Shown here in pieces: positions 1 through 9,876 of a DNA stretch of 64,000 nt. Position 1 is the first letter of the stretch. Every line of letters starts with the position of its first letter. Under the pieces are notes generated by a model, which ran no database searches, was not told the DNA's origin, and saw only the letters and a list, made by a program, of their open reading frames with translations. This DNA comes from Zantedeschia hybrid cultivar. Taxonomy: Eukaryota > Streptophyta > Magnoliopsida > Alismatales > Araceae. Where the stretch lies: assembly GCA_030544215.1 (NCBI GenBank), contig JARZZO010000011.1:5938001-6002000 (forward strand). Reading direction: 5' to 3'. The position numbers and the translations under genes were made by a program.

Positions 1-1169
1 GAAGGGATCCCGGCAAATACTGCGAGTATCATCGGGAGATCGGCCATACGACTGACGAGTGCCGACACCTTCGGGAGGAAATCGACCGCCTCAGAAGGCA
101 GACTGTCGCAGCTTCGGCGAGAGTAGCCCCAGCAGCAGCGGAACCAGGACGTCCCTGAGACGGCTAGGCAACAGCAGCCCCCGGAAAGAGAAGCTGCTCC
201 TCCGCCAAAGATCACCTCGGCCCCGGTGGAAGCATCTCATCAAAGACCCAGCTCTGGGTCCATCATGATGATATCCGGAGGGCCGGGAGAAGGATCAAGG
301 CGCCGGCAGCACAGCTCTGCCACTATAGCAACGGTCGGCGTCGAGCCGAAGCGGCCTCGCCAAGAAGATATTACTTTCGGCTCAGAGGACCTGATTGATA
401 TTCAGGTCCCTCACGACGACGCCCTCGTCATAAACGTTGTAATAAACAGTTACGATGTACATCGTATTTTTGTTGATAATGGAAGCGCCCCGAACATCTT
501 GTTTTACGATTGCTTTGTAAAAATGGGATTGAGTGAGGCTAATATGAAGCCTCACCAGGGCCCCCTCTTCGGTTTTAACGGTTCGCCCTGCCGAGTGGAG
601 GGCATTGTCCGACTCCCTGTAACCATAGGCTCCGCCCCCCGGCAACTAACCGTAGAAACGGATTTTGCCGTTGGAAAAATCGATTCAGCCTACAACGCCA
701 TCTTTGGCCGAAGGCGAATCGGCGGTGTCGGAGCTGTGCCTTCGTCTTTCCATCAAAAGCTAAAATTCCATACTAGCCACGGAATAGGCGAGGCCAGGGG
801 AAATCAAGAAACAGCCCGGCAATGCTACATGATTTCGGTCAAGGGGAAAGCTGCAGCCGAGTCCCTGGCGATCGAATCCTCAGCCGAGGCATCCCCGGGA
901 GAAGAACTCGTCGCCATTCCGGTTCCGGTTCCGCGAGGTGTCTCGGATCCGCACCGACTGCCCTTCAGCCGGAAAGACCTAGGCCACACCTTCCGGAGGC
1001 AAGCCGACATCCGACCGAGCGACCTTCGACCTCAGATCCTCCACCGCGTCTCTGCATCCCTCGCCTTCCGGATCCCCGTCGGGCCACTTATACCGCTCCG
1101 ACCCAGCTCCGGATCCAAAACTTCGGATTCCAGCTTCGGAATCCGGTCGTAATAGCCTCGGCTACATCA
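1..1169 (+). mobile_element. Ty3/Gypsy retrotransposon fragment with internal deletion
   Basis: The fragment enters from the left edge in the gag zinc-knuckle region, continues into a retropepsin-like domain (about 370-780) and then joins an LTR 3' tail (about 905-1169). Reverse transcriptase, RNase H and integrase are missing between protease and LTR, so this is a deletion derivative. The last ~100 bases, ending GGCTACATCA at 1169, closely match the 3' end of the LTRs at 15506-24710. Both elements therefore belong to the same or sister families. The 5' part lies outside the window. Confidence 0.85.
3..1152 (+). pseudogene. gag zinc knuckle and retropepsin remnant (Gypsy)
   Basis: The frame starting at base 3 encodes a gag C-terminus with the knuckle C-x2-H-x4-H-x4-C (YCEYHREIGHTTDEC), followed by a basic EEIDRL stretch. 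A different frame, open from 226 to 1152, encodes the protease: an upstream ITFGSEDL strand, the active-site region FVDNGSAPNILF, and a later YNAIFGR strand. Functional plant Gypsy proteases normally have VDTGS or VDGGS, so Asn in the third position is unusual. The gag and protease frames differ, which indicates a frameshift. From about 905 the open frame merely reads through LTR sequence. This is a non-functional remnant. Confidence 0.75.
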
Positions 1170-1734
1170 CCATAAATTTAAAAATATGACTTATAATTAA
1201 CTATTTGAAACTCTACAATGGACCGCTCTAACTCTGTCATACCACAGGGTCGGTAACATCATGCTCAACTGCTGCCACCATCATCAAATAATTTAAGAGT
1301 CGCATTTGCAATGTAGCAAAGTAGACTAAGTAGATAGTGGGAAAGTAGACTTTTTCTTCTGTTGCTTCATCGACCCCGTTGCAATGTATCAAGTTTTATT
1401 TTTTTAAAAAAAATTATGATGTGTCCCATCATATATAATATGATGATTCAAATTTTCAGATTTGTTTGGAGATTTAATATATGAGTACGTTCAGCATGAT
1501 GGACCCATCGTAAAAGATTTTCAAAAAATAAAAAAAAATACTATAAAATTGGGTTGCACCCCATATGGTGCAGTAAGTATTATTTATATTCTAAATCTGG
1601 TTAAAATACGTGTGTGATACGTAAATCATGCATTTTGTTGGTATTTTCACACATTACAAACCAAATAAGGGAACTGACTTGTTACATTCTTTGTGCATGG
1701 CGGCTGCTGTTCTTGGCACGTCGGAAACACACAG
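1170..1734 (+). other. Probable OMT intron sequence, no gene
   Basis: The first ~90 bases after the retroelement have no recognised match. From about 1262 the sequence is homologous to 12168-12640, which also precedes an OMT last exon. It ends in an acceptor (ACACACAG, 1727-1734) just before the exon at 1735. It is best read as the 3' part of an OMT intron. No exon 1 is present between the Gypsy fragment and this exon, so if exon 1 survives it lies left of the window. Confidence 0.55.
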
Positions 1735-2046
1735 TGGGTGCTGATAAACTGGAACGACGAGGACTGCGTGAGGATACTGCGCCGGTGCAGGGAGGCGATC
1801 CTTCCAGCGAAGGAACGTGGAGGGAAGGTGATCATCGTAGAGTCGGTCATGGGTCGCAGCGGGGGCAGCAACCACCGGGAGGCAGTGGAGGTGCAGCACC
1901 TGTTGGACCTTCACATGTTGGCGACCATGGAGGGAAGGGAGAGGGACGAAGGCGATTGGCGCCGGCTCATCGCTGCTGCTGGCTTCAGTGTCTGCAAGAT
2001 AACCCCGGCGTTGGGGCCGAGATCAGTCATCGAGGCTTACCCATGA
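1735..2046 (+). CDS. O-methyltransferase, last exon only (partial gene)
   Basis: The exon follows a good acceptor (ACACACAG) and stays open to TGA at 2044-2046, giving 103 residues. It is the C-terminal part of a plant class II small-molecule OMT. It begins WVLINWNDEDC, where the family has WVLHDWNDEDC, so the catalytic His and the next Asp are replaced by Ile and Asn. The two flanking Glu residues are kept (IIVESV and RSVIEAYP). It is 5' partial here. Exon 1 either lies upstream of the window, with a Gypsy insertion in the intron, or is lost. The exon shows no frameshift, so the gene may have been under constraint until recently. Confidence 0.7.
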   Translation, partial: WVLINWNDEDCVRILRRCREAILPAKERGGKVIIVESVMGRSGGSNHREAVEVQHLLDLHMLATMEGRERDEGDWRRLIAAAGFSVCKITPALGPRSVIEAYP

Positions 2047-3198
2047 CTCCAAAGCCATCCTAGCTAGTCCACCGTCCTCTTCTCGCTGTTCTTCTCTATA
2101 GATTACGAGTCTGTACTCTGTAGTTGCCAGTGGAATCCACTGTGCCGTACTCGTCTCTTTTCGCTAGCTCTCTGTTGACATGTATGCCTCTCGGGTTTGT
2201 GTCTGTTTGCTTAAGAGGGACAGTGGACGGGGTCAATGTTCTACTTTGAATAAGTTGCGGTACCACGTGCTTTCAAGCTATTTTAATTAAGGAGGAATTG
2301 TAGTGCAATCTGCTGAGAATATTCTCATCTATTTGTTGAAAATATTGTATAATATATCTTAAAATAATATATGTTAATTATATTTTAATCCGATATATTG
2401 CACTAATCTTAAACACACTAGACTGGTAGGGGATATATATATATCTTAGAGGGAATATCGCATAGCACGTTCTTACGCAGCATATTACGATATATATAGG
2501 TAGTATTTAACCTCACACGTATTTTTCCAATTAACCGTATAAGTAAACAAGAAGGGATAACTAGGTAAAGCAAGTGGGCAAACTTTATGGGAAGCTTCCA
2601 AGTGGGACAGCCCTATCCCACGGATTCTGGTGGGATAGGGATCCCTGGATTACTCTCTATTTAAATTTATCCCGGTTAAATCTAGAATAACTTTAATCTC
2701 CGATCAAAGTTTTTAATCTCCAATCAAACTAGTTTCCAGACTAACCAAGGATAACCTTAAGTAAGAAAGGGGATAACCCCCAAATCAAAGAAGGGCATTA
2801 GGACTCGATTTAATGTTGAAGGCACCTGTAGAGAGCATCGCATTTGGAGATGCAAACGTGTAGGATCCACTACTCATAGATTTAAGGTGCTTTCATGAGC
2901 ATATCCATTAAGCTATCCACTTAGAAATGTTGTCCAGTAATTATTCTGCAAGTTTATAATCACTTAGATAATCAGATCTTAGTGTATAAAAAAAATATCC
3001 AATACCTTATCCACTATGTATACTGATTTAAAAAGATTATTTATTAACAATCTATAAACTAATGCGACGGGTTGACTAGTCATGTGCATCCCTAATCGCA
3101 TTTCCTTTTCCGGCTTCATTCTTCAGTCCAATTGAATCCTAACAAAGTTGGTGCTTGATGCCTGCTTGATCCCCTGCTGGTATATTAAAAAGCTTGAG

Positions 3199-3532
3199 AA
3201 TACGTCTCTAAAAAACATCATATTTTTATTTATACCCTCAACTTTCACATATTGCTATTGACACTTCTAAAATCTCATTAAAGTTACGCTTATGGCCCTC
3301 TGTCAAAATAACATGGAATTCAACTGAATGTGTCAAAAAGATTCTATAAATATTGATGTTAATGAAAGTAAGGGCATATATATAAAATATTTATGTTCGA
3401 TTTAACGGTATTTTAACGGAGGGGAATAAAAGCAACATGCTAAGCTTTTAGAAGTATCAATAACAATATGTTAAATTTGGAGGTATAGTTACAAGTATGA
3501 TGCATTTTAAGTATATATACGCAAAAATCATA
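3199..3532. repeat. MITE-like element with long terminal inverted repeats
   Basis: The outer ~75 bases of each end are imperfect reverse complements. The left end reads roughly TACCCTCAACTTTCACATAT and the right end, reversed, TACCTCCAAATTTAACATAT. There is no coding capacity. A homologue at the equivalent place in the other duplication copy (14309-14678) shows that it was inserted before the duplication. Related sequence is also visible near 6945-7150 and 63420-63760. Confidence 0.55.
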
Positions 3533-4078
3533 AAGTCGAAAGACGAGTCAATCCTAATAAATAATTGATTCTAATAAAAATTGATGGAAAAAGAACGTGG
3601 CTGACAAAGAAGAAGATCATCCACGTCTCATCACCTGTGTCTCCTTGTGCCTCAAGATACATGCAGAAAAGATGAATAGATCATTTGATCTTGAGGTGAT
3701 ATCGTTGTACCCTCATTACATCCTCCACCCAGGGAAGTAGTGATCTAGTTTGGACCGACAATACAATGGATTCCGATCCCTAGATCTTTTACATAGGCTC
3801 TAAAATTCTATTGACTGGAAATTACATATATGTGGAACTTATTGTATTTATGAAAATTTGAATTGTGGATTTCAATCAATAACATTTAAGGGCCCATGCA
3901 AAGCCCAAGAAAAAGGTCCTGGTGATCCCATTGGCAACACAGTCACACTTCAATAAATTGCGTTCTATGACAAAGGTCTGTAACAATGAGGTGATGAAAT
4001 AGGCTCAAGTTGAGATGTGTGACGTGAGAGTCAAGCTTGTCCGTTCTACTTGGGATTCCATTCTAAGCGTGGGACCGT

Positions 4079-4422
4079 ATTTTTTTTTCTTTTTTTTCTT
4101 TTTTTGAATATGGCCCAATAACTAGATATGTACAACTATTTACAAGCGATTGAAATTTCAATCCGAAATCCGAAATCCGAAATATTCTTTCAGAATTGGA
4201 GATAATTTAGATCAGGTCAATGGATCCGCCTAATTAGACGATAATTTTAGATCCGTCTGATTTTTTGAAAAGTTATTCCACAGACCAAAGAATAAAGATT
4301 CCAACAGTACCAAGACTACATGACTGGAGAGTTTTTAATCTCCAACCAGGTTCGAACACAAGACTCCCCATTTCGAAAGGACACGGTGAATCAACTGCCT
4401 TAGCAACTGGTTCGTGGAACAG
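4079..4422 (-). mobile_element. Probable tRNA-derived SINE
   Basis: Read on the minus strand, the element starts near 4422. It carries a B-box-like TGTTCGAACCT about 50-60 bases in, preceded by an A-box-like TTGCTAAGGCAGTTGA, and it ends in an A-rich tail (T-rich at 4080-4105 on the plus strand). The paralogous site at 15218-15235 lacks the whole insert, so this is an insertion of about 340 bp after the duplication. The target-site duplication is obscured by the T-rich end. Confidence 0.6.
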
Positions 4423-5306
4423 TAATTTAATTATTCAAAAATACTGCTGCATTAATGCATGGAAGTAAATGGTTGTACCCTGATCCATAGATCACAAACA
4501 GCACCGACTTCATTGCATCTTGTCTGAGATGACCATTATACTGTCCTATCTGTCTATGTACCATCCAATCCGTCCATACATAATGCAATTCTGTTCAAAT
4601 AATTAAAAAATAAATATATAATATATAAAAAATAAAATCCTCTCCACTCAATGTTTTTAACCTTGGATATAAATAAATTTTAATATCAGTTTTTGAGTTC
4701 ATATGTAGTTAAATATATTTTCTAAACTATGCATCATTGTACACATCATAGAATATAAATTCGTGTGAACCATTTTCCATTGGGAATGAGGGAATTATCT
4801 TTTTGAAAAACTCTCTACTCGCATACAGCTGACAGAGTTCAATAGGTACTTTAATTGTATTGAGAGGAATCGGACTCTTAAAAGAATGAAATCCTCTCCT
4901 CTTATTTGTGTTTAATTCTCAATGATCACTCAGGTCTATATTACGAGTGCACGCAGTCTAAACACTCCCGACTGCTAAAAATTTCCTCCTTGCAGGAAGT
5001 GGAGATCCTCCATATCTCTCTTTGGAGGGAAGGGGATATATTTCAGTATGATTTAGCCTTCTTCTTCTTCTCTTTGCTGACCTAATCCTCTCCAAAAGCG
5101 AGACTTAGAGGATCTCATTACCTAACAGGTGCTTAATTAATGAGTCCGGAACTCTTACAGTCGACGTTGGACCGTAGGAGATCAATATTCACGGGGGGAG
5201 GGTTTCGAATTTAAAATCCGAAAAATATACTCTTAATCCGCTCTCTTACCCTACCATCTATTCCTTTGTGTTTGGTCCCTACCCCAACCCACCGGCCACT
5301 CGTCAG

Positions 5307-5313
5307 TATAAAG
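5307..5313 (+). promoter_or_regulatory. TATA box of OMT gene A
   Basis: TATAAAG lies 108 bases upstream of the ATG, at the same place as in gene B (24974-24980). The flanking sequence is conserved between the two genes, as expected for a core promoter. Expected transcription starts would be near 5340. Confidence 0.6.
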
Positions 5314-5414
5314 TAAAAGGAAAGGCGAAGAAGAAGAGGAGGGAGAGAAGAGGAAGACGAGCCGCGGCGAAGTTGAGGGTGACAGATCAGTGAGAAGAGC
5401 GCTTGATTAATGCC

Positions 5415-6683
5415 ATGGCAGGACAAGGATCCCAGGAGGAGCTGTTGAACGCGCAGACACGCATATGGAGCTACGCCTTCGGCTGCACCAAGTCCTTGTC
5501 CCTCATGGTTGCCGTCCAACTCGGCATCCCCGACGCCGTTCACCGCCACGGCGGCCCCATCCCCCTCTCCCTCTTGGCCTCCGCCGTGGGCGTCCCCGAG
5601 AGCAAAGTCTCCGCCCTCCGTCGCCTCATGCGTACTCTGGCTCACTATGGTGTCTTCCATAGGGACGCCAAGCCCGGGGAAGGAGCGGAGGAGGCCGAAG
5701 AAGAGGTCTACTCGCCCACGATCTTCTCAAAGCAGGTGCTCAAGGATGACCCCACCTCCGCCGCACCCTTCCTCCTCTTCAACCTCTACCCGCTGTGTGT
5801 GACGCTGTGGTACAGCATGGCGGCCTGGTTGCAAGAGGACGGGCCGAAGCCCGCCTGCTGCTTCGAGGCCGCCCACGGGGAGAGCTTTCCGGAATCGCTC
5901 GGCCGGGTGCCGGAGTTCAACGACCTGGTCAACAACTTCATGGCCTGCGACTCCCGGTGGGCGGTGCGCCTGGTGACCCGGGAGCACCCGGAGATCTTCC
6001 GGGGGTTGGCGTCGCTGGTAGACGTCGGGGGTGGCGACGGGACGTCGGCGGAGGCCATTAAGGAGGTGTTCCCGGAGATGAGGTACGCCGTCCTAGAGCA
6101 GCCCCATGTCGTAGCCGCCTCGCCAGCGATCGATGGGGTAGAGTTCGTGGAGGGGGACATGTTCGACCACGTCCCCCCGGCCGACGCTGTTCTTCTCAAG
6201 GTGATATACCATGGCTTGGTTTCTTGCATGCATGACTTCCAATTAAGCGTCTGATAAGTAAGTAAGCAATTTTACACGATCGAGCTAAAAAAGGAAATTA
6301 ATGACTTGCTAAATTCTTTGTGCATGCATGGCGTCTGCTGTCTTCGGTGCTGCGTCGGAAACACACAGTGGGTGCTGTCAAGCTGGAACGATGAGGACTG
6401 CTTGAGGATACTGCGGCAGTGCAGGGAGGCGGTCATTCCAGCGAAGGATTGTGGGGGGAAGGTGATCATCATAGAGTCGGTCATGGGCCGCAGCGGGGGC
6501 TGCAAGGACCACCACGAGGCGGTGGAGGTGCAGCATCTGTTCGACCTGCAAATTTCGGCGGGCTTGAACGGGACCGAGAGGGACGAGGGGGAGTGGCGCC
6601 TGCTCATCGCTGCCGCCGGCTTCAGTTCCTGCAAGATAACCGCGGCGTTGGGGCTGAGATCAGTCATCGAGGCTTACCCATGA
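5415..6683 (+). CDS. Plant O-methyltransferase gene A (catalytic His replaced)
   Basis: The exons are 5415-6200 and 6369-6683, with a 168-bp intron (CAAG|GTGATA ... ACACAG|TGGG). They encode 366 aa, the usual size for plant class II OMTs that methylate phenolic hydroxyls using S-adenosylmethionine. The N-terminal dimerisation domain spans about residues 10-115. The SAM-binding motif LVDVGGGDG is at 201-209. The intron sits at the family's standard place, just before WVLxxW. The residue that should be the catalytic His (WVLHDW) is Ser266 and the next is Ser267, although flanking Glu298 and Glu363 remain. The protein may bind SAM and a ligand without the usual base catalysis, or use a changed mechanism. 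The ATG at 5415 has a strong context (GCCATGG). An out-of-frame ATG at 5410 starts a 12-codon uORF. The substrate is unknown. The gene is a member of the local array. Confidence 0.88.
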
Positions 6684-8183
6684 CCTCCGCCAAAGCTATA
6701 TATGTATACAATCCTCCCGTTCCATCGTGCTCTTCTCGTTGTTCTTCACAGCTAGCCCTGCAGCCAGCGTAGTCCCGGCCAGTATGATCACCTCCGTCTC
6801 CTGTTGCCGTCGGCGTATCTATATACATATGCCCGTGTCTCTGCTTTGTCTCTTTACTTAAGAGCTACGGTACGGTAGGCGGAGTTGAAGTTTTACCGAA
6901 TAAGTTGTCCTTACCCCTGTGCTTAATCTTAAAGGTATTTTCTCATATATACGCCTCATGTACATCATAATCCCTAACTCTCACGTATTAGTATTAATAC
7001 TCTTAAAAATTTTAAAAAGTTATACTTACACCCCTCAATCTAATGATTTTGCATTAACGTCCTGAAAATTTTAGAAATAATAATTATAATATGCGAGAAT
7101 TGGAGATATACATGCAATTTGAGAGATACATATGCAAAAGACCCTAATTTTAATCCATTTCTGGGGAGGAATTCTACTTCAATCTTCTGAGAGTACTCAC
7201 ATCTATTTGTTGAGAATATTCTATAATATATATGTTTTGCGGTTTACTATACTGCCGTGCGGTCACTATTTTCGATGCCTTCTCTATACTTAGAGATAAT
7301 AAAAAATTATCATAAATTTTTAAGTATTCAGTTATCTTTCTTAGGGTTATTCGAACCTCTCGAGATTTTAATTTCACCGCTCCATCGTGTTCCGGTCGTA
7401 AAATTCAATTGTAACAGTCCATTAGATACATGTCAATTTGATTTTTAAAATATCATGAAAAAATAGCGTAAATAATAAGAAATTTGTTAAATTATTCATA
7501 AGGTTAATATATATCCCTTAAGATTTTAGTATCTATCACCAATTTACTAGTACTACTGCTACAATCAATTCGGCTATGATTAGATAGTGAAATTTAAGTT
7601 TCAAATGATGAAAGTAACTATTAGAGGTAATTGAATAAGTTTTATCATGATTTTCCTTTTTTAACATGAGGATGGAGTCAAATATTTAAAATAAATATTA
7701 GAATGCGAACTGCTACAATATGTACGCATTGTTTTGAGTCCCATACCCATATTTAAAAAATAATTTTCTTATAAATTTTTAAATATTTAATAACACCCTT
7801 AGGATTGTTTCCATACTCTTGGCCCTTATTTTGACTGTCCGATCGTGGTTGGATCTTGAAACTCGATTTTAGCCGTCAATCAAATACATATATATTTTGA
7901 TTTTTAAAATTATAAAAATAGTAAAAAATAAAATTTTATTAGATTAGCGTTGGGTTGTTTCTATCCTTTGGGGTTTTAGTAATCATCATCAAATTACGAA
8001 TGTAAAATTAGACAGCTTAAGTTGAAAGCCTTACAATCCAACGGTGAAACTAAAATAAAAAAAGACGAAATTTATTTTGAGAGAGGAGTTGAATATTTAA
8101 AAATTAATCATAATTTTTATTTTTTTGACATGAAGAAGAAGTTGAAACAGTGTTTGCACACTGTAGCATTCGCATTATAGGAC

Positions 8184-8184
8184 T

Positions 8185-8258
<74 letters not shown>
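8184..8258. repeat. (TC)n-(TA)n microsatellite
   Basis: A CT-dinucleotide run with one interruption (8184-8218) passes directly into a TA run (8219-8258). Confidence 0.95.
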
Positions 8259-8263
<5 letters not shown>

Positions 8264-9703
8264 AAGGATTCAATGCACCTCAGGGTGCATCTAACTTAGA
8301 TTCTCTCCTCTTGGAAATCGACCCTCCCTATGTTAAAAAAACTAAAACTTTAACTATTAAGATAGGATCTTAATTTTCACTGTCTGATCTTGACGATCAA
8401 CTAGAATGGTACAATCGAGCAGGTCTAAAAAATATGTCTAAAAATACTAAAAAATAGTCAAAAAAAAAAAATTGGTCAGATTAGTCTTTAGAGTTGATCC
8501 CATCTTTTGGACTTCTAATTTTGATTCCCAAACAACGACGGATTTGATTGGATGATAGCGGTTAAATTTTTCAATCCAACGGTAAAAATTAAATTTCAAA
8601 GGATAAAAAAACACCTTAAAGTGGGGTATTCTAATATTTTAAAACTTTTGATATATGGCTTTTCATTCACGGTCTACCAGACCTATCCTCGATGATCCTT
8701 AATTTATTATACAGGGAAAGAAACCAGAATTGACCTATAGCCAATGCTAACAAGCAATGGAAGAGATATTGACAAAGAGAAATGAATAAGTCAGCGACAC
8801 AAAAATTTTTGAATCAAAGTTTCTTGAGATTGGATTGGTGTCATGTATGTCTTTCCTTTCTAGCAGCCCATTGCTAAAAGGATTTCCCTTCCTTCGAACC
8901 CTGCCATAGTATAACGAAATAATCAATAATTTAGATATACCGACAGACAGAAGCGGTTGCTATTGAATTTGAATGTCTCTTATAGTAAATCCAATAATAA
9001 GGAATATATATATATATATATAAAGAGAGAGACAGAAGGAGATGATAGTATATGCTACCTCTTTTGGAGCCGCTGGCAGCATTTTTGTAGCTCCTACAGT
9101 CAGATGCGGATCACACGATGCTGTACTAGTCTTCACCATAGAAGACGGAAACCAACATTTACAGAAGGAAAAGTGCATTGATGAAGAGACTAAAATGATC
9201 TCGACTCTCCACTTGCTAATGCGGTCCCTCCTCTCCTCTATCTCGTGCGCTCCCCCGCCTTCCTTCTTTTCCTTTTTCTCTCTCTATCATCCCAACCAAA
9301 ATCAATGAACCTGCACCTCAGGAGCTCCATCTAGAGCCTAACCTAAGTCACTCTAACATTAATTTCTACAAATGTTAATTTAGTTCATTAGAATATATTT
9401 CATTTAATCTTGCAACTTTAAACAAAAATTTAGATTACAATATGAACAAAAATATTCTCATGTAGTAGCCACATAATTATGTTTGAAGTTGTTTTAATTA
9501 TTTTGATAAGGCAAATACATATATTGTTTTATCATTTTGTATAAAGGATTTCTGTGGTGAAAAAGAAAAGTTAAAATATGAATTGTTAAGGATAGGCTGG
9601 ATTAATTACATAGGTTAAATTGCTTTGGTACATTGTTAGATGGGTTAGATTACAGTTGAAGAAGTTAGGTTGAGAATTGAATTAGACCGAGTTAAAGTTG
9701 AAA

Positions 9704-9876
9704 GGCCTTTGACATAATTCGATTTAAGATTTGACCTCAACCCAAACTGTCCAACTAGGGTTCTTTCTCCTGACCCCAACAAAAATTGATGGCCTTTGAC
9801 ATAAGTCGATTTAAGATTTGACCTCAACTCAAACTGTCCAACTAGGGTTCTTTCTTCTGACCCCAACAAAATTGAT
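9704..9876. repeat. Two-copy 87-bp tandem duplication
   Basis: Copy 1 (9704-9790) and copy 2 (9791-9876) both start GGCCTTTGACATAA and end near CCCCAACAAA..TTGAT, with only a few differences. A more diverged partial copy of the unit's end appears near 10050-10110. The following sequence (GAAGAACGTGGCCGACAA, 9959 on) resembles 3590-3610 and 14750-14765, so the block is distantly related to the intergenic duplication. Confidence 0.85.

Larger units (their letters stand above)
2047..5306. other. Intergenic region between OMT copies, no gene
   Basis: No coding region is supported. The stretch is largely alignable to 12942-15505 plus 24711-24973 in the second duplication copy. It contains a MITE-like inverted-repeat element (3199-3532) and a SINE (about 4079-4422). 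The promoter of the next OMT gene includes about 330 bases (roughly 4870-5200) that the second copy lacks. Confidence 0.7.
1262..6683 (+). repeat. Segmental tandem duplication, copy 1
   Basis: This stretch (OMT last exon, intergenic DNA, promoter, complete OMT gene) is repeated in the same order at about 12168-26826. Matching landmarks include the two last exons (1735 and 12645), the intergenic block around 2580-2900 and 13670-13990, and the promoter and gene at 5300-6683 and 24965-26826. Without the 9.2 kb LTR element in copy 2, the spacing between the copies is about 10.5-10.9 kb. Copy 1 has a private SINE insertion at about 4079-4422. Confidence 0.85.

Noticed and set aside
5410..5412. ATG at 5410 as the start of OMT gene A
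   Set aside because: It is out of frame with the OMT coding sequence and stops after 12 codons; the ATG at 5415 matches gene B.
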